Assembly (NCBI GenBank): GCA_052246725.1
Contig: JBQQCL010000019.1
Reading direction: 5' to 3' (one strand)
DNA length: 64,000 nt
DNA from: Pseudalkalibacillus sp052246725
GTDB lineage: Bacteria; Bacillota; Bacilli; Bacillales; Fictibacillaceae
Shown in pieces: positions 15,965-24,166 of the stretch. Position 1 is the stretch's first letter, and each line of letters begins with the position of its first letter. A program made the position numbers and the translations under genes. Below the pieces are notes generated by a model, which saw only the letters and a program-made list of their open reading frames with translations, did not search any database and was not told where the DNA came from.

Positions 15965-17089
15965 TTAAACACCTACAGGTACAGCAGCATCCAGGTGACA
16001 GACCATATCTTCACTTTCAACTGCAGCAACTGAATAGTCCTTCAGCTGATCTTCTTTTTTATTATCAATGACTTTTTTCAATTCTTTCGATGAATACTTC
16101 ATGACACCTAGACCGATCTTTTCGCCATCGAGGTCCATGATGCGGACGACAGCGCCTTTATCAAAACGACCTTTGACGCTGTGCAAGTCAGTCGGTGCAA
16201 GGCTTGTGTTCCCCTCTTGAATGGAAACCTTCACTTCATCACCTATTGTGACTTCACCTTCAGGACCTGAATTAAAGGCAATCCATTGTTTCTTCTGGTT
16301 CAAGTTCTCGTTGTCTTCTTTCGGTTCGAAATACGTTCCTTTTGCTTCACGATTGACCGCATCGTAAATGATGTTGCTCGTGTTGGCTTTCCCTAAGAAT
16401 GCAGGGATTCCTGATGCTAAAGAAATTTTGAAAGCGTCGATTTTCGACTTCATTCCGCCTGTACCGACTGCACTTCCAGGGTCCCCTGCTGCAGCTTCGA
16501 TTTCAGGTGTGATTGCATGGACCTGATCGAGCAACTGAGCATTTTCATTTTTACGAGGATCATCATCAAATAGACCATCGATATCAGATAAAATAATGAG
16601 TTGATCTGCATCAACGAGTCCTGCTACTTTTGCAGACAATGTGTCGTTGTCTCCAAATTTCAAGAAGTCCATCGTGATCGTGTCGTTTTCGTTGACGATC
16701 GGGATGATTCCTCTTTCTAATAAGACAGTCAATGTGCTTCTTGCATTGTTGTATCGTGTTTCATATTTGAAATCGTCACGTGTAATCAAGATTTGAGAAC
16801 CTACATATCCGTGTGAGATGAAAAGGTCAGAGTAGGTTTCAATTAAAAGTCCCTGGCCGATCGACGCTGCCGCTTGTTTTTCCGGCAATGACTCTGGACG
16901 GGAGATGAACCCGAGCTTACGATAGCCTGCAGCTACTGCTCCAGATGAAACGAGCAGGACCTCATGTCCGTCATCTTTCAATCGAACAACCTCATCTACT
17001 ATTTTTTCTATTTTTCTACGGCTAAGCTCTCCATGTAAACTTGTTAGTGAACTACTTCCTATTTTGATTACAATTCGTTTTTTATCCAT
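15965..17089 (-). CDS. proB: glutamate 5-kinase with C-terminal PUA domain
   Basis: 374 residues. The amino-acid kinase part runs to about 260 (IVIKIGSSSLT, LVSSGAVAAG, NENDTI, GTGGMKSKIDA) and is followed by a PUA domain (about 280-365). It phosphorylates glutamate, the feedback-regulated first step of proline synthesis. AGGAGTGATGGAG precedes the ATG. proC is upstream on the same strand, separated by a family B element, so transcription must cross that element unless proB has its own promoter. I saw no T-box of the kind that controls proBA in B. subtilis. Confidence 0.95.
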   Translation of the reverse strand: MDKKRIVIKIGSSSLTSLHGELSRRKIEKIVDEVVRLKDDGHEVLLVSSGAVAAGYRKLGFISRPESLPEKQAAASIGQGLLIETYSDLFISHGYVGSQILITRDDFKYETRYNNARSTLTVLLERGIIPIVNENDTITMDFLKFGDNDTLSAKVAGLVDADQLIILSDIDGLFDDDPRKNENAQLLDQVHAITPEIEAAAGDPGSAVGTGGMKSKIDAFKISLASGIPAFLGKANTSNIIYDAVNREAKGTYFEPKEDNENLNQKKQWIAFNSGPEGEVTIGDEVKVSIQEGNTSLAPTDLHSVKGRFDKGAVVRIMDLDGEKIGLGVMKYSSKELKKVIDNKKEDQLKDYSVAAVESEDMVCHLDAAVPVGV

Positions 17090-17152
17090 AACTGGTTACT
17101 CCATCACTCCTAAATATCTATCATTAAAATGTTTGTTTTAACTATCAATTTT

Positions 17153-17329
17153 GGCTGTTTTCGCAAACGTTGTTGCTCTTGAAAGTAGTTGATTTCCGCT
17201 TCAGGTGCTCGCTTTCCGCGGGCGTGCGGTGAGCCCGCAGGAGTCTCGCACCTTGCTCTCCAATCAACTTGAACAAGGGGGGGTTATTACCAAAATGACC
17301 CAAAAACAACAATCTTTAAGAAAAGAGCC
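17153..17329 (-). mobile_element. family B MITE-like element, copy B1 (without nested insert)
   Basis: 177 bp from GGCTGTTTTCGCAAACGTTG to AAGAAAAGAGCC; the ends are imperfect inverted repeats. The inner body has GTTGATTTCCGC, GCTTTCCGCGGGCGTGCGG and GGAGTCTCGCACCTTGCTC. The family A insertion seen in B2-B4 is absent and the site reads CTCTTGAAAGTAG, which defines the empty site. One base separates it from the proC stop codon. No coding capacity. Confidence 0.85.
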
Positions 17330-17330
17330 T

Positions 17331-18173
17331 TTACTTTTGTTCTGCAAAAACTTTTTCGAGTTCTTCGCGTAGTTCTTTTGAACGGGATGCCGCTCCTTTT
17401 ACTGCCTCCGCTATCGCTTTTCCTCCGCCATGTTCAGCTAATGCTTCCAATCCAGCTGCTGTCGTTCCGTTCGGGGAGGTGACGTTTTTTCTCAACTGAG
17501 TCGGTGTCTCTTCACGTTCTAGCATCATCTGAGCCGCACCTCTGATGGTTTGTGCTCCGATTTGTCTCGCCAACTCACGATCCAGACCACCTTCATAGCC
17601 TGCCTGCTCCATGTGTTCCATCAGGTTATAGAAGTAAGCCGGACCACTTCCTGCAATGCCAGTGAAGATATCCATTTGATCTTCTTCAATGATGTAAGCT
17701 TCTCCGATGCATCTCATCAATTCTTTTGTAAGTAAAACCTGATCCATAGATACATGCTTACCTGGGCTGATTGCCGTTGCTGATTCACCTAACATGCTGG
17801 AGGTGTTCGGCATTACCCGAATGACCTGCTGACGATCATTCAAGTTTTCTTCCATATAAGTAGTAGAAATTCCGGCTAATACTGAAATCAGCAATTGATC
17901 TGGTCGCAAGCGATCTTTTAAATCTGCTAAGACCGTCTCGATATCTTTCGGTTTCATCGCAAGAATAAATACATCTATCTTACTGAAATCCAATTGATCT
18001 TTCATTACAGCTTCAATTCCATATTTCGTTTTGATTGTATTTAAACGTTCTTGGTTACTACGGTTGGTTGCAATGATTTGTTCCGGTGCAAATTTTCCTG
18101 ATTCGACGATTCCTGAAATCATTGCTTCAGCCATATTCCCAGCGCCTAAAAAGACAACGCGTTGTTTCAACAA
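17331..18173 (-). CDS. proC: pyrroline-5-carboxylate reductase
   Basis: 280 residues from a TTG at 18171-18173, eight bases after AAAGGAG; the GTG at 18180-18182 overlaps that site. The Rossmann motif FLGAGNMAEAMISG is near the N-terminus and the catalytic signature region reads GSGPAYFYNLMEHME, with RKNVTSPNGTTAAGL near the C-terminus. It makes the last step of proline synthesis. It heads a proC, proB, proA array on the minus strand, a complete route from glutamate, often used by Bacillus for proline as an osmoprotectant. A candidate cre box and sigma-A promoter lie upstream. Confidence 0.94.
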   Translation of the reverse strand: MLKQRVVFLGAGNMAEAMISGIVESGKFAPEQIIATNRSNQERLNTIKTKYGIEAVMKDQLDFSKIDVFILAMKPKDIETVLADLKDRLRPDQLLISVLAGISTTYMEENLNDRQQVIRVMPNTSSMLGESATAISPGKHVSMDQVLLTKELMRCIGEAYIIEEDQMDIFTGIAGSGPAYFYNLMEHMEQAGYEGGLDRELARQIGAQTIRGAAQMMLEREETPTQLRKNVTSPNGTTAAGLEALAEHGGGKAIAEAVKGAASRSKELREELEKVFAEQK

Positions 18174-18214
18174 AGTAACCACTCCTTTTCTGTCCGTTCA
18201 ATTCAACGTTTTTT

Positions 18215-18242
18215 ATCGTAACACTCACGGAAATTAATTCAA
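18215..18242 (-). promoter_or_regulatory. candidate sigma-A promoter of proC
   Basis: On the minus strand TTGAAT (18237-18242) and TACGAT (18215-18220) are 16 bp apart, about 42 bp before the proC start. Confidence 0.45.
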
Positions 18243-18283
18243 CAGCTATAACCAAATAGGTTGCATATTGGCGAAAAAGTCCA

Positions 18284-18297
18284 GGTAAACGTTTACA
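18284..18297 (-). promoter_or_regulatory. candidate CcpA cre box upstream of proC
   Basis: GGTAAACGTTTACA contains the perfect palindrome GTAAACGTTTAC and fits the cre consensus TGWAANCGNTNWCA except at one end. It lies about 42 bp upstream of the proC -35 region. Confidence 0.4.
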
Positions 18298-18494
18298 TCG
18301 ACTTTTATATGATTCAAATCCGTTCTAAGGACAAATAATCTCGGCTGAGGATAGTATTTGGAAGCTGGAAATTCCACACACCCTTATTAGACTGTTTATT
18401 TAGAAAATTCCGTTTACTTTAAATCAGTAAAAAAGGTGTCCCATATAATAATGAAGAAATAAGAATAGAGAGTAATTCAGAGGAGGGTAATCGT

Positions 18495-19064
18495 ATGGAG
18501 ATAGAGCAAAATACACCACTGATTGTGATCGATGTCCAACAAGCATTCCAACATCCGAACTGGGGGAACCGCAATAATCCCGAAGCTGAAAAGAACATCG
18601 CAGCACTGATCGATGATTGGAGAATGAATTCCCGGCCGGTTTTCTTTGTGCAACATATTTCTGACAATCCTGAGTCACTGTTTTATGAGGAGGGAGAAGG
18701 GGTTGATTTTAAAGAAGATTGCAGGCCAGTGAACGGTGAGGTGATCATCCGGAAAACAGTGAACAGTGCTTTCATCGGAACAGACCTACAACAGCGGGTT
18801 ACCGAACTTCACTGTAAAAATGTCGTCATAGTTGGATTGACAACCAATCATTGTGTGGAAACGACGACGAGAATGGCTGGAAATTTCGGGATGAATCCGA
18901 TTCTCGTTGAGGATGCTTGCGCCACTTTCGACCGGAGAGGACCTGATGGAAAGATCTATCTTGCAGAAGATATCCACCAGATGACAATCGTAAATCTGAA
19001 TGAGGAATTCGCTGAGATCATGGCGACTGCTCAACTATTGCAATCAGCCCAAATAGAAGGATGA
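18495..19064 (+). CDS. isochorismatase-family cysteine hydrolase
   Basis: 189 residues; the ATG follows GGAGGGTAATCGT. The family triad is visible: Asp14 in VIDVQQAF, a lysine in VIIRKTVNSAF, and the nucleophilic cysteine in GLTTNHCVETTTR, with the cis-peptide region just before it. Members include nicotinamidase-, N-carbamoylsarcosine- and isochorismate-cleaving enzymes; nothing here fixes the substrate. It is monocistronic, ending at a hairpin that also lies in the spoVR promoter region. Confidence 0.9.
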   Translation: MEIEQNTPLIVIDVQQAFQHPNWGNRNNPEAEKNIAALIDDWRMNSRPVFFVQHISDNPESLFYEEGEGVDFKEDCRPVNGEVIIRKTVNSAFIGTDLQQRVTELHCKNVVIVGLTTNHCVETTTRMAGNFGMNPILVEDACATFDRRGPDGKIYLAEDIHQMTIVNLNEEFAEIMATAQLLQSAQIEG

Positions 19065-19081
19065 TGAATTCACTCTCCTGT

Positions 19082-19132
19082 TCATGAAAAAGGATTTCTG
19101 ACATACATTGTCTTATAGAATCCTTTTTAGGA
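19082..19132 (+). terminator. terminator of the isochorismatase gene, overlapping a possible sigma-E promoter of spoVR
   Basis: AAAAAGGATT and AATCCTTTTT form a perfect 10-bp stem, with CATACATT (19102-19109) in the loop. That word fits a sigma-E -10 element, and TCATGAA 13 bp upstream is a poor -35. B. subtilis spoVR is sigma-E dependent. Confidence 0.55.
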
Positions 19133-19141
19133 GGGACTGGC

Positions 19142-20551
19142 ATGAGCATTGATGAACACAAGGAGTTAATAAACGCCATTCACGAAATTACAGAAATCGC
19201 CGAGGGATTCGGACTTGATTTTTATCAAATGCGTTATGAAATTTGTCCGTCTGATATCATCTATACATTTGGTGCTTACGGAATGCCGACTCGTTTTTCC
19301 CATTGGAGCTTCGGTAAGCAATTCCATAAAATGAAACTTCAATATGACCTTGGATTGAGTAAGATTTATGAACTTGTCATCAACTCTGACCCTTGTTATG
19401 CGTTTCTATTAGACAGTAATTCATTAATCCAGAACAAATTGATCATCGCGCATGTACTCGCACACTGTGATTTCTTCAAAAACAACATACGATTTACAAA
19501 TACACGACGGGACATGGTCGAAAGCATGACTTCGACCGCAGAACGGATCGCCAACTATGAGCATCTCTATGGAAAAAAAGAAGTCGAAAGTTTCTTGGAC
19601 GCCGTGTTGAGTATCCAGGAACATATTGATCCTTCTATCATGAGACCGAAGCTCAATTACAAGATGGATGAGGAAGAAGAGGAGCTGGAGAGGAAAGCGA
19701 CTCCTTATGATGACCTGTGGGAAATGGATGAGGCTGAGAAAAGGGAAAAGAAGAAATTGAACAAGAAACGGAAAATCCCGCCTCATCCTGAAAAAGATAT
19801 ACTGATGTTCATTGAGGAATACGGCAGGGAGCTGGAGGATTGGCAAAGGGATATCCTCTCGATGATGCGGGAAGAGATGCTGTACTTCTGGCCGCAGCTA
19901 GAGACGAAAATCATGAACGAAGGGTGGGCATCTTTTTGGCATGCACGGATCCTACGTGAAATGGACTTGACGACTGATGAAGTGATCGAGTTTGCCAAGC
20001 TGAATGCTGGTGTCGTACAGCCGTCGAGGACATCGATCAATCCTTATTACCTCGGTTTGAAGATTTTTGAAGATATTGAAGAAACCTATAACAATCCTTC
20101 AGAAGAATTGCAGAAGCAGGGGGTCAAGAAGGGGGACGGAAGGGAAAAGATCTTCGAGGTCCGTGAAATCGAGTCGGACATTTCGTTCATCCGTAACTAC
20201 TTGACGAAGGATCTCTGTGATCGTGAGGACTTGTATCTGTTCCAAAAGCAAGGAAAGGATTACAGAATTACGACGAAAATGTGGGAAGAAGTTCGCGAAC
20301 AGCTCATCAACAGCCGGGTGAATGGAGGATTCCCATATATCACGGTCAATGACGGCGATCATTTGAAAAATGGAGAGCTCTACCTCGTTCATCATTTTGA
20401 AGACATGGAACTCGACTTGAAATACCTTGAAAAAGTACTGCCTTACATCCATTACCTATGGGGAAGATCCGTTCATCTTGAAACCAAAGTTGAAAACAAA
20501 GGAGTCGTCTTCACATACGATGGCAAATCCGTGCATAAGAAGAACTTATAG
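19142..20551 (+). CDS. spoVR: SpoVR family stage V sporulation protein
   Basis: 469 residues, the normal length; the ATG follows AGGAGGGACTGGC. Conserved SpoVR features are the N-terminal GLDFYQMRYE, IAHVLAHCDFFKNN and the NEGWASFWHARILREM block. SpoVR is needed for spore cortex formation in B. subtilis and is the third member of the PrkA-YhbH-SpoVR set. An acidic/basic charged stretch lies at about 175-220. It is alone between two hairpins, away from prkA and yhbH. Mechanism unknown. Confidence 0.94.
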   Translation: MSIDEHKELINAIHEITEIAEGFGLDFYQMRYEICPSDIIYTFGAYGMPTRFSHWSFGKQFHKMKLQYDLGLSKIYELVINSDPCYAFLLDSNSLIQNKLIIAHVLAHCDFFKNNIRFTNTRRDMVESMTSTAERIANYEHLYGKKEVESFLDAVLSIQEHIDPSIMRPKLNYKMDEEEEELERKATPYDDLWEMDEAEKREKKKLNKKRKIPPHPEKDILMFIEEYGRELEDWQRDILSMMREEMLYFWPQLETKIMNEGWASFWHARILREMDLTTDEVIEFAKLNAGVVQPSRTSINPYYLGLKIFEDIEETYNNPSEELQKQGVKKGDGREKIFEVREIESDISFIRNYLTKDLCDREDLYLFQKQGKDYRITTKMWEEVREQLINSRVNGGFPYITVNDGDHLKNGELYLVHHFEDMELDLKYLEKVLPYIHYLWGRSVHLETKVENKGVVFTYDGKSVHKKNL

Positions 20552-20561
20552 AATGATTGCT

Positions 20562-20587
20562 AAAACCGCCATAGTAGGCGGTTTTTT
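20562..20587 (+). terminator. terminator of spoVR
   Basis: AAAACCGCC and GGCGGTTTT pair across ATAGTA and are followed by TTTTTT. Confidence 0.85.
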
Positions 20588-20638
20588 CATGGGCTTTCGC
20601 ATATTGATGGAAATTTGGATTCACTTTCCATTTATGTG

Positions 20639-20667
20639 TTGAATATTAATAAACAATAATGTAAAAT
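20639..20667 (+). promoter_or_regulatory. sigma-A promoter of the DUF2087 regulator
   Basis: TTGAAT (20639-20644), a 17-bp spacer, then TAAAAT (20662-20667), about 43 bp before the start codon. Confidence 0.6.
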
Positions 20668-20709
20668 GTTTACTAAATAGAAAACGTTTATTAGGAGTGT
20701 TTACATTAA

Positions 20710-21471
20710 ATGAATGATCGAGATCTTTTTTGGGATGCGGATATAGATGCACTGAAAAAAGGATTTATCTTCAACCAAACAACAGAGGAATTCACCTGCC
20801 TCATTTGTCGAAAAAGCTTCCAGAAAGGCTTGATCTTTCCTTGGACAGAAGGACTATACATGGAGGCAGAACGTGCTATTAAACAGCATATCATCGATGA
20901 ACATGGATCGATGCTTGATTATTTGTTAAGCATGAACAAAAAGTACACGGGACTCACTGATGTACAACGAAAAATCTTGATGAGCTTCAAGAGCGGCCAA
21001 TCAGATAAGGAGATCGCGAAACAACTTGATATAGGCAGTACATCGACGATCCGGACACATCGGTTCAAGCTGAAGGAAAAAGAAAAACAGGCAAAGGTCT
21101 TCCTGGCAATCATGGAAATGTTGAAAAATGCTGATCAGAAGGATGACCTTGTCCAAATTCATAAGGGGGCGACGCAAGTGGATGAACGCTATGCAATTAC
21201 CACAAAGGAAAGGGAAAAAGTATTATCGACTTATTTTAAAAAAGGTCCAGATGGCCCGATTACTCATTTTCCAAGTAAGGAAAAGCGAAAGATCATTGTT
21301 TTGCAGCACATTATCCGGAAGTTCGATCCGGAGCGGATCTATAATGAAATGGAAGTGAATGAAGTGCTGAAGCCGGTCATTGATGACTATGTGACCGTCA
21401 GGCGGTATCTCATCGAATATGGATTCCTTGATCGGAACAAAGATTGCAGTGAATATTGGGTGAAAAAATAA
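20710..21471 (+). CDS. DUF2087 transcriptional regulator with N-terminal zinc-finger-like motif
   Basis: 253 residues. The N-terminal part has Cys30-x2-Cys33 and His60-x4-His65, a C2H2-like arrangement. A LuxR-type helix-turn-helix follows (about 82-125: SDKEIAKQLDI then STSTIRTHRFKLKEK), and the C-terminal 75 residues are DUF2087 (HFPSKEKRKIIVLQHII up to YGFLDRNKDCSEYW). It is probably a DNA-binding regulator; targets are unknown. AGGAGTG lies upstream of the ATG. Its stop codon directly abuts the B2 element, so that element supplies the whole 3' untranslated region. Confidence 0.8.
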   Translation: MNDRDLFWDADIDALKKGFIFNQTTEEFTCLICRKSFQKGLIFPWTEGLYMEAERAIKQHIIDEHGSMLDYLLSMNKKYTGLTDVQRKILMSFKSGQSDKEIAKQLDIGSTSTIRTHRFKLKEKEKQAKVFLAIMEMLKNADQKDDLVQIHKGATQVDERYAITTKEREKVLSTYFKKGPDGPITHFPSKEKRKIIVLQHIIRKFDPERIYNEMEVNEVLKPVIDDYVTVRRYLIEYGFLDRNKDCSEYWVKK

Positions 21472-21844
21472 GGCTGTATTCGCAAACTTTGTTGCTCTTG
21501 CACTTAAAGAAAGTATAAAATACTTTCTTCAGTATAAGGGCAACTAAGGCTCGACCTACAAAAGGCTTGGTCTCGCCAAGTTTTCTTTAAAAGTCGTTGA
21601 TTTCCGCTCCAGGTGCTCGCTTTCCGCGGGGCGTGCGGTGAGTCCACTCGTGGCCTTGCGACATTGAATGGTCTCACCTGTCCCACTGATCCCGCAGGAC
21701 AAGGAAAGCTTCGGTAGTGTTACATCGCACGAAGAAAATGTGATTTTCATTTTCGAGGAGTCTCGCACCTTACTCTCCAATCAACCTGCACAAGGTGGTT
21801 CTTTACAAAAATGACCCAAAAGCAACAATCTTTAAGAAAAGAGC
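21472..21844 (+). mobile_element. family B element B2 with a nested family A copy and a hairpin module
   Basis: Starts GGCTGTATTCGCAAACTTTG immediately after a TAA stop and ends AATCTTTAAGAAAAGAGC. Inside, family A copy A4 occupies 21501-21589, between CTCTTG and AAAGTCGTTGATTTCC. A second insert of about 60 bp (21698-21757, including AAGCTTCGGTAGTG and a CGAAGAAAATG/CATTTTCG hairpin) sits between CCCGCAG and GAGTCTCGC. No transposase gene. Confidence 0.88.
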
Positions 21845-22016
21845 TGAAAATAATAAGGCGGACCGGTGCGACACCGCAGTGATTTCCAAAAAATCATGAA
21901 ATTGCAAAAAAATTTAAAAAATAGACAAAAGTCTATTGCCAAATGGAAACGGTTGGTATAAACTTTTAAAGTACTTAATAAAGATAAATCATAAAAAAGA
22001 AAAGGAGGTTAGCGTC

Positions 22017-22103
22017 ATGCAACAATATATCGATATCATTCAGAAACAAGTAATTGTCGTAACATCTTCAGACAACTTCATAATGTGTGGCGTGAACCGA
22101 TAA
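22017..22103 (+). CDS. 28-aa leader peptide upstream of bmrCD
   Basis: The ATG follows a perfect AAAGGAGG with eight-base spacing, the strongest site in the region. The peptide starts MQQYIDIIQKQVIVV and ends NFIMCGVNR. It lies 0.3 kb before the ABC transporter genes in a leader with a strong terminator hairpin. In B. subtilis the short gene bmrB plays this part: antibiotics that stall ribosomes on it allow read-through into bmrCD. The sequence here is not obviously BmrB and is about half as long, so equivalence is inferred from position and architecture. Confidence 0.7.
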   Translation: MQQYIDIIQKQVIVVTSSDNFIMCGVNR

Positions 22104-22238
22104 AGAACTTTTCTATCTTTAATAATAAAGTGTCTGATCAGCTTACGCCCAATTTTTCGGCGTGAGCTTTTATATTTCTGTTCCATTACCCAGGAAGAAG
22201 TATGTCGCGAACGTGCGGCATACTTCTTTTTTCTTTTT
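22085..22238 (+). promoter_or_regulatory. candidate ribosome-mediated attenuator of bmrCD
   Basis: Three parts are visible. GGCGTGAAC (22089-22097) is inside the leader peptide end. GCTTACGCC (22141-22149) can pair either with it or with GGCGTGAGC (22159-22167). Then a 12-bp stem (22197-22208 with 22215-22226, one wobble, loop GAACGT) is followed by TTTTTTCTTTTT, a classic terminator. Confidence 0.7.
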
Positions 22239-22308
22239 ATGGGAAGAACAGTTTGGCTCTTACCAAACTTTCTTATATATTTGTTCAAATTTGAAGGGAG
22301 AAATGAAG

Positions 22309-22365
22309 ATGCATGTAAAAATCAAAAACACATCAAGGCTGCTTGATCGGATTGAAGGCGGCTGA
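22309..22365 (+). CDS. possible second small peptide before bmrC (18 aa)
   Basis: GAAGGGAG stands eight bases before an ATG opening MHVKIKNTSRLLDRIEGG and stop, after the attenuator hairpin and 41 bp before bmrC. It is short and could be chance; its interest is only its position and good ribosome binding site. Confidence 0.3.
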   Translation: MHVKIKNTSRLLDRIEGG

Positions 22366-22406
22366 CAACTAAACGGAGAGAACAAAGGCAAGAGAGGGGA
22401 TAAAGC

Positions 22407-24161
22407 ATGTTTTCAGTATTAATCAAACTAGGTTGGTTTTTTAAAAAACATTGGAAGCGTTATACGGTTGCGATCGTATTGCTTCAAATCGTCAACTTGA
22501 TCGAGGTCGTACCTCCAAAACTGATTGGAATGGCGATCGATGAAATGACGATTGGGTCTTTGACAGGTGAACGATTATTCCAGTTCGTCGGTTTTTATCT
22601 TGCACTGATGGTTGTGAACTACATCCTTTGTTACATATGGATGTATCAGCTATTCGGAGGAGCATTTCTGGTCGAGCGTACGATGCGCTCAAGCTTCATG
22701 CGCCATTTATTGAAGATGACGCCGACCTTTTATGAAAAATATCGCACAGGTGATTTGATGGCAAGAGCTACAAACGATCTGAAAGCGATATCGATGACAG
22801 CGGGATTTGGAATATTAACATTAATTGATTCTACGTTTTTCTTGATCACGATCCTTTTCGTAATGGGCTTCATGATCAGTTGGAAGCTGACGCTCGCAGC
22901 CTTGCTGCCGCTTCCGATCATGGCCATTCTCATGAACCGTTACGGAAAGATGATGCATAAACGGTTTACGACAGCCCAGGATTCATTCGGAGAGTTGAAT
23001 GACCAGGTGCTTGAATCCGTTTCAGGCGTTCGCGTCATCAGGGCTTATGTCCAAGAAAAAGCAGACCATAAACGTTTTGAGAATCTGGCGGATGACGTTT
23101 ACAAAAAGAACGTTTCTGTCGCCCGGGTCGATTCACTATTCGAGCCGACGATCAAAGTGTTGGTCGGTGTGAGTTATTTGATTGGGTTAGGATACGGAGC
23201 TTACCTCGTATTCCATAAAACAATCACATTAGGAGAACTCGTTTCATTCAACGTTTATCTGGGGATGTTGATCTGGCCGATGTTTGCAATCGGGGAACTG
23301 ATCAATATCATGCAGCGTGGTAACGCTTCCCTGGACCGGGTCAACAATACGCTCGATTATGAGCCGGATGTAAAAGATGGCGAAAAGATCTCAGCAATCT
23401 CTGAAGCTAGTGAAATCAAGTTCAAGAACGTCACCTTCCGTTACCCAAGTTCCCAGGTTGATAACTTGAAAGATGTGTCCTTCACATTGAAGCAGGGGCA
23501 AACACTTGGGATCGTGGGGAAAACGGGAAGCGGAAAGACGACTTTGATTAAGCAGCTTTTACGGGAATATCCATTAGGTGAAGGAGAGATCTCCATTTCC
23601 GGTGTTCCGATTGATGAGGTTCCGATTTCACAGATTCAGAGCTGGATGGGTTATGTACCACAGCAGCAAGTTCTCTTTTCCAGATCGGTAAAAGAGAACA
23701 TCCAGTTTGGCGTTACAGAAACTTCTCAAAAACGCTTGAACGAAGTCGTCGAGCTATCCTCGTTAACCGGTGACATCGAAAACCTGCCGCAGGGTATGAA
23801 AACGCTTGTTGGTGAAAAAGGAGTCGCACTTTCCGGTGGCCAGAAACAGCGGATTTCGATTGCACGTGCATTGCTCGTCAATCCAGATATCCTTTTGTTG
23901 GATGACGCGATGTCAGCCGTTGACGGTAAAACAGAAGCGAAAATCATTGAAAGCATCCGGAATGAACGCTCAGGTAAGACGACGTTCATCACGACACATA
24001 GACTGTCTGCGGTGCAACACGCAGATTGGATCCTCGTCATGGATGAGGGGCGTGTCATTGAAGAAGGAACACATGAAGATTTATTGAAAAACGGAGGCTG
24101 GTACAAACAGCAGTATGAACGACAGCAATTAGAAGATGGCCTCTCAGAAGGTGTGGTGTAA
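22407..24161 (+). CDS. bmrC: heterodimeric multidrug ABC transporter subunit BmrC (YheI)
   Basis: 584 residues, one membrane domain (six helices, to about 300) and one nucleotide-binding domain. Walker A is GKTGSGKTT (371-379), the signature LSGGQ (475-479) and Walker B LLLDDAMSAVD. The catalytic Glu after Walker B is Asp500, so this half holds the degenerate ATP site, as in B. subtilis BmrC. GAGAGGGG lies about ten bases before the ATG. The partner gene starts 5 bp after the stop. BmrCD exports drugs such as Hoechst 33342 and doxorubicin in B. subtilis. Confidence 0.94.
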   Translation: MFSVLIKLGWFFKKHWKRYTVAIVLLQIVNLIEVVPPKLIGMAIDEMTIGSLTGERLFQFVGFYLALMVVNYILCYIWMYQLFGGAFLVERTMRSSFMRHLLKMTPTFYEKYRTGDLMARATNDLKAISMTAGFGILTLIDSTFFLITILFVMGFMISWKLTLAALLPLPIMAILMNRYGKMMHKRFTTAQDSFGELNDQVLESVSGVRVIRAYVQEKADHKRFENLADDVYKKNVSVARVDSLFEPTIKVLVGVSYLIGLGYGAYLVFHKTITLGELVSFNVYLGMLIWPMFAIGELINIMQRGNASLDRVNNTLDYEPDVKDGEKISAISEASEIKFKNVTFRYPSSQVDNLKDVSFTLKQGQTLGIVGKTGSGKTTLIKQLLREYPLGEGEISISGVPIDEVPISQIQSWMGYVPQQQVLFSRSVKENIQFGVTETSQKRLNEVVELSSLTGDIENLPQGMKTLVGEKGVALSGGQKQRISIARALLVNPDILLLDDAMSAVDGKTEAKIIESIRNERSGKTTFITTHRLSAVQHADWILVMDEGRVIEEGTHEDLLKNGGWYKQQYERQQLEDGLSEGVV

Positions 24162-24166
24162 TAAAA

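Noticed and set aside
18183..18420. T-box riboswitch for the proline genes
   Set aside because: No T-box core word, specifier structure or terminator is seen upstream of proC, nor between proC and proB.
22162..22365. 67-codon frame before bmrC
   Set aside because: It crosses the attenuator hairpin without its own ribosome binding site; only its last 18 codons have a plausible start.
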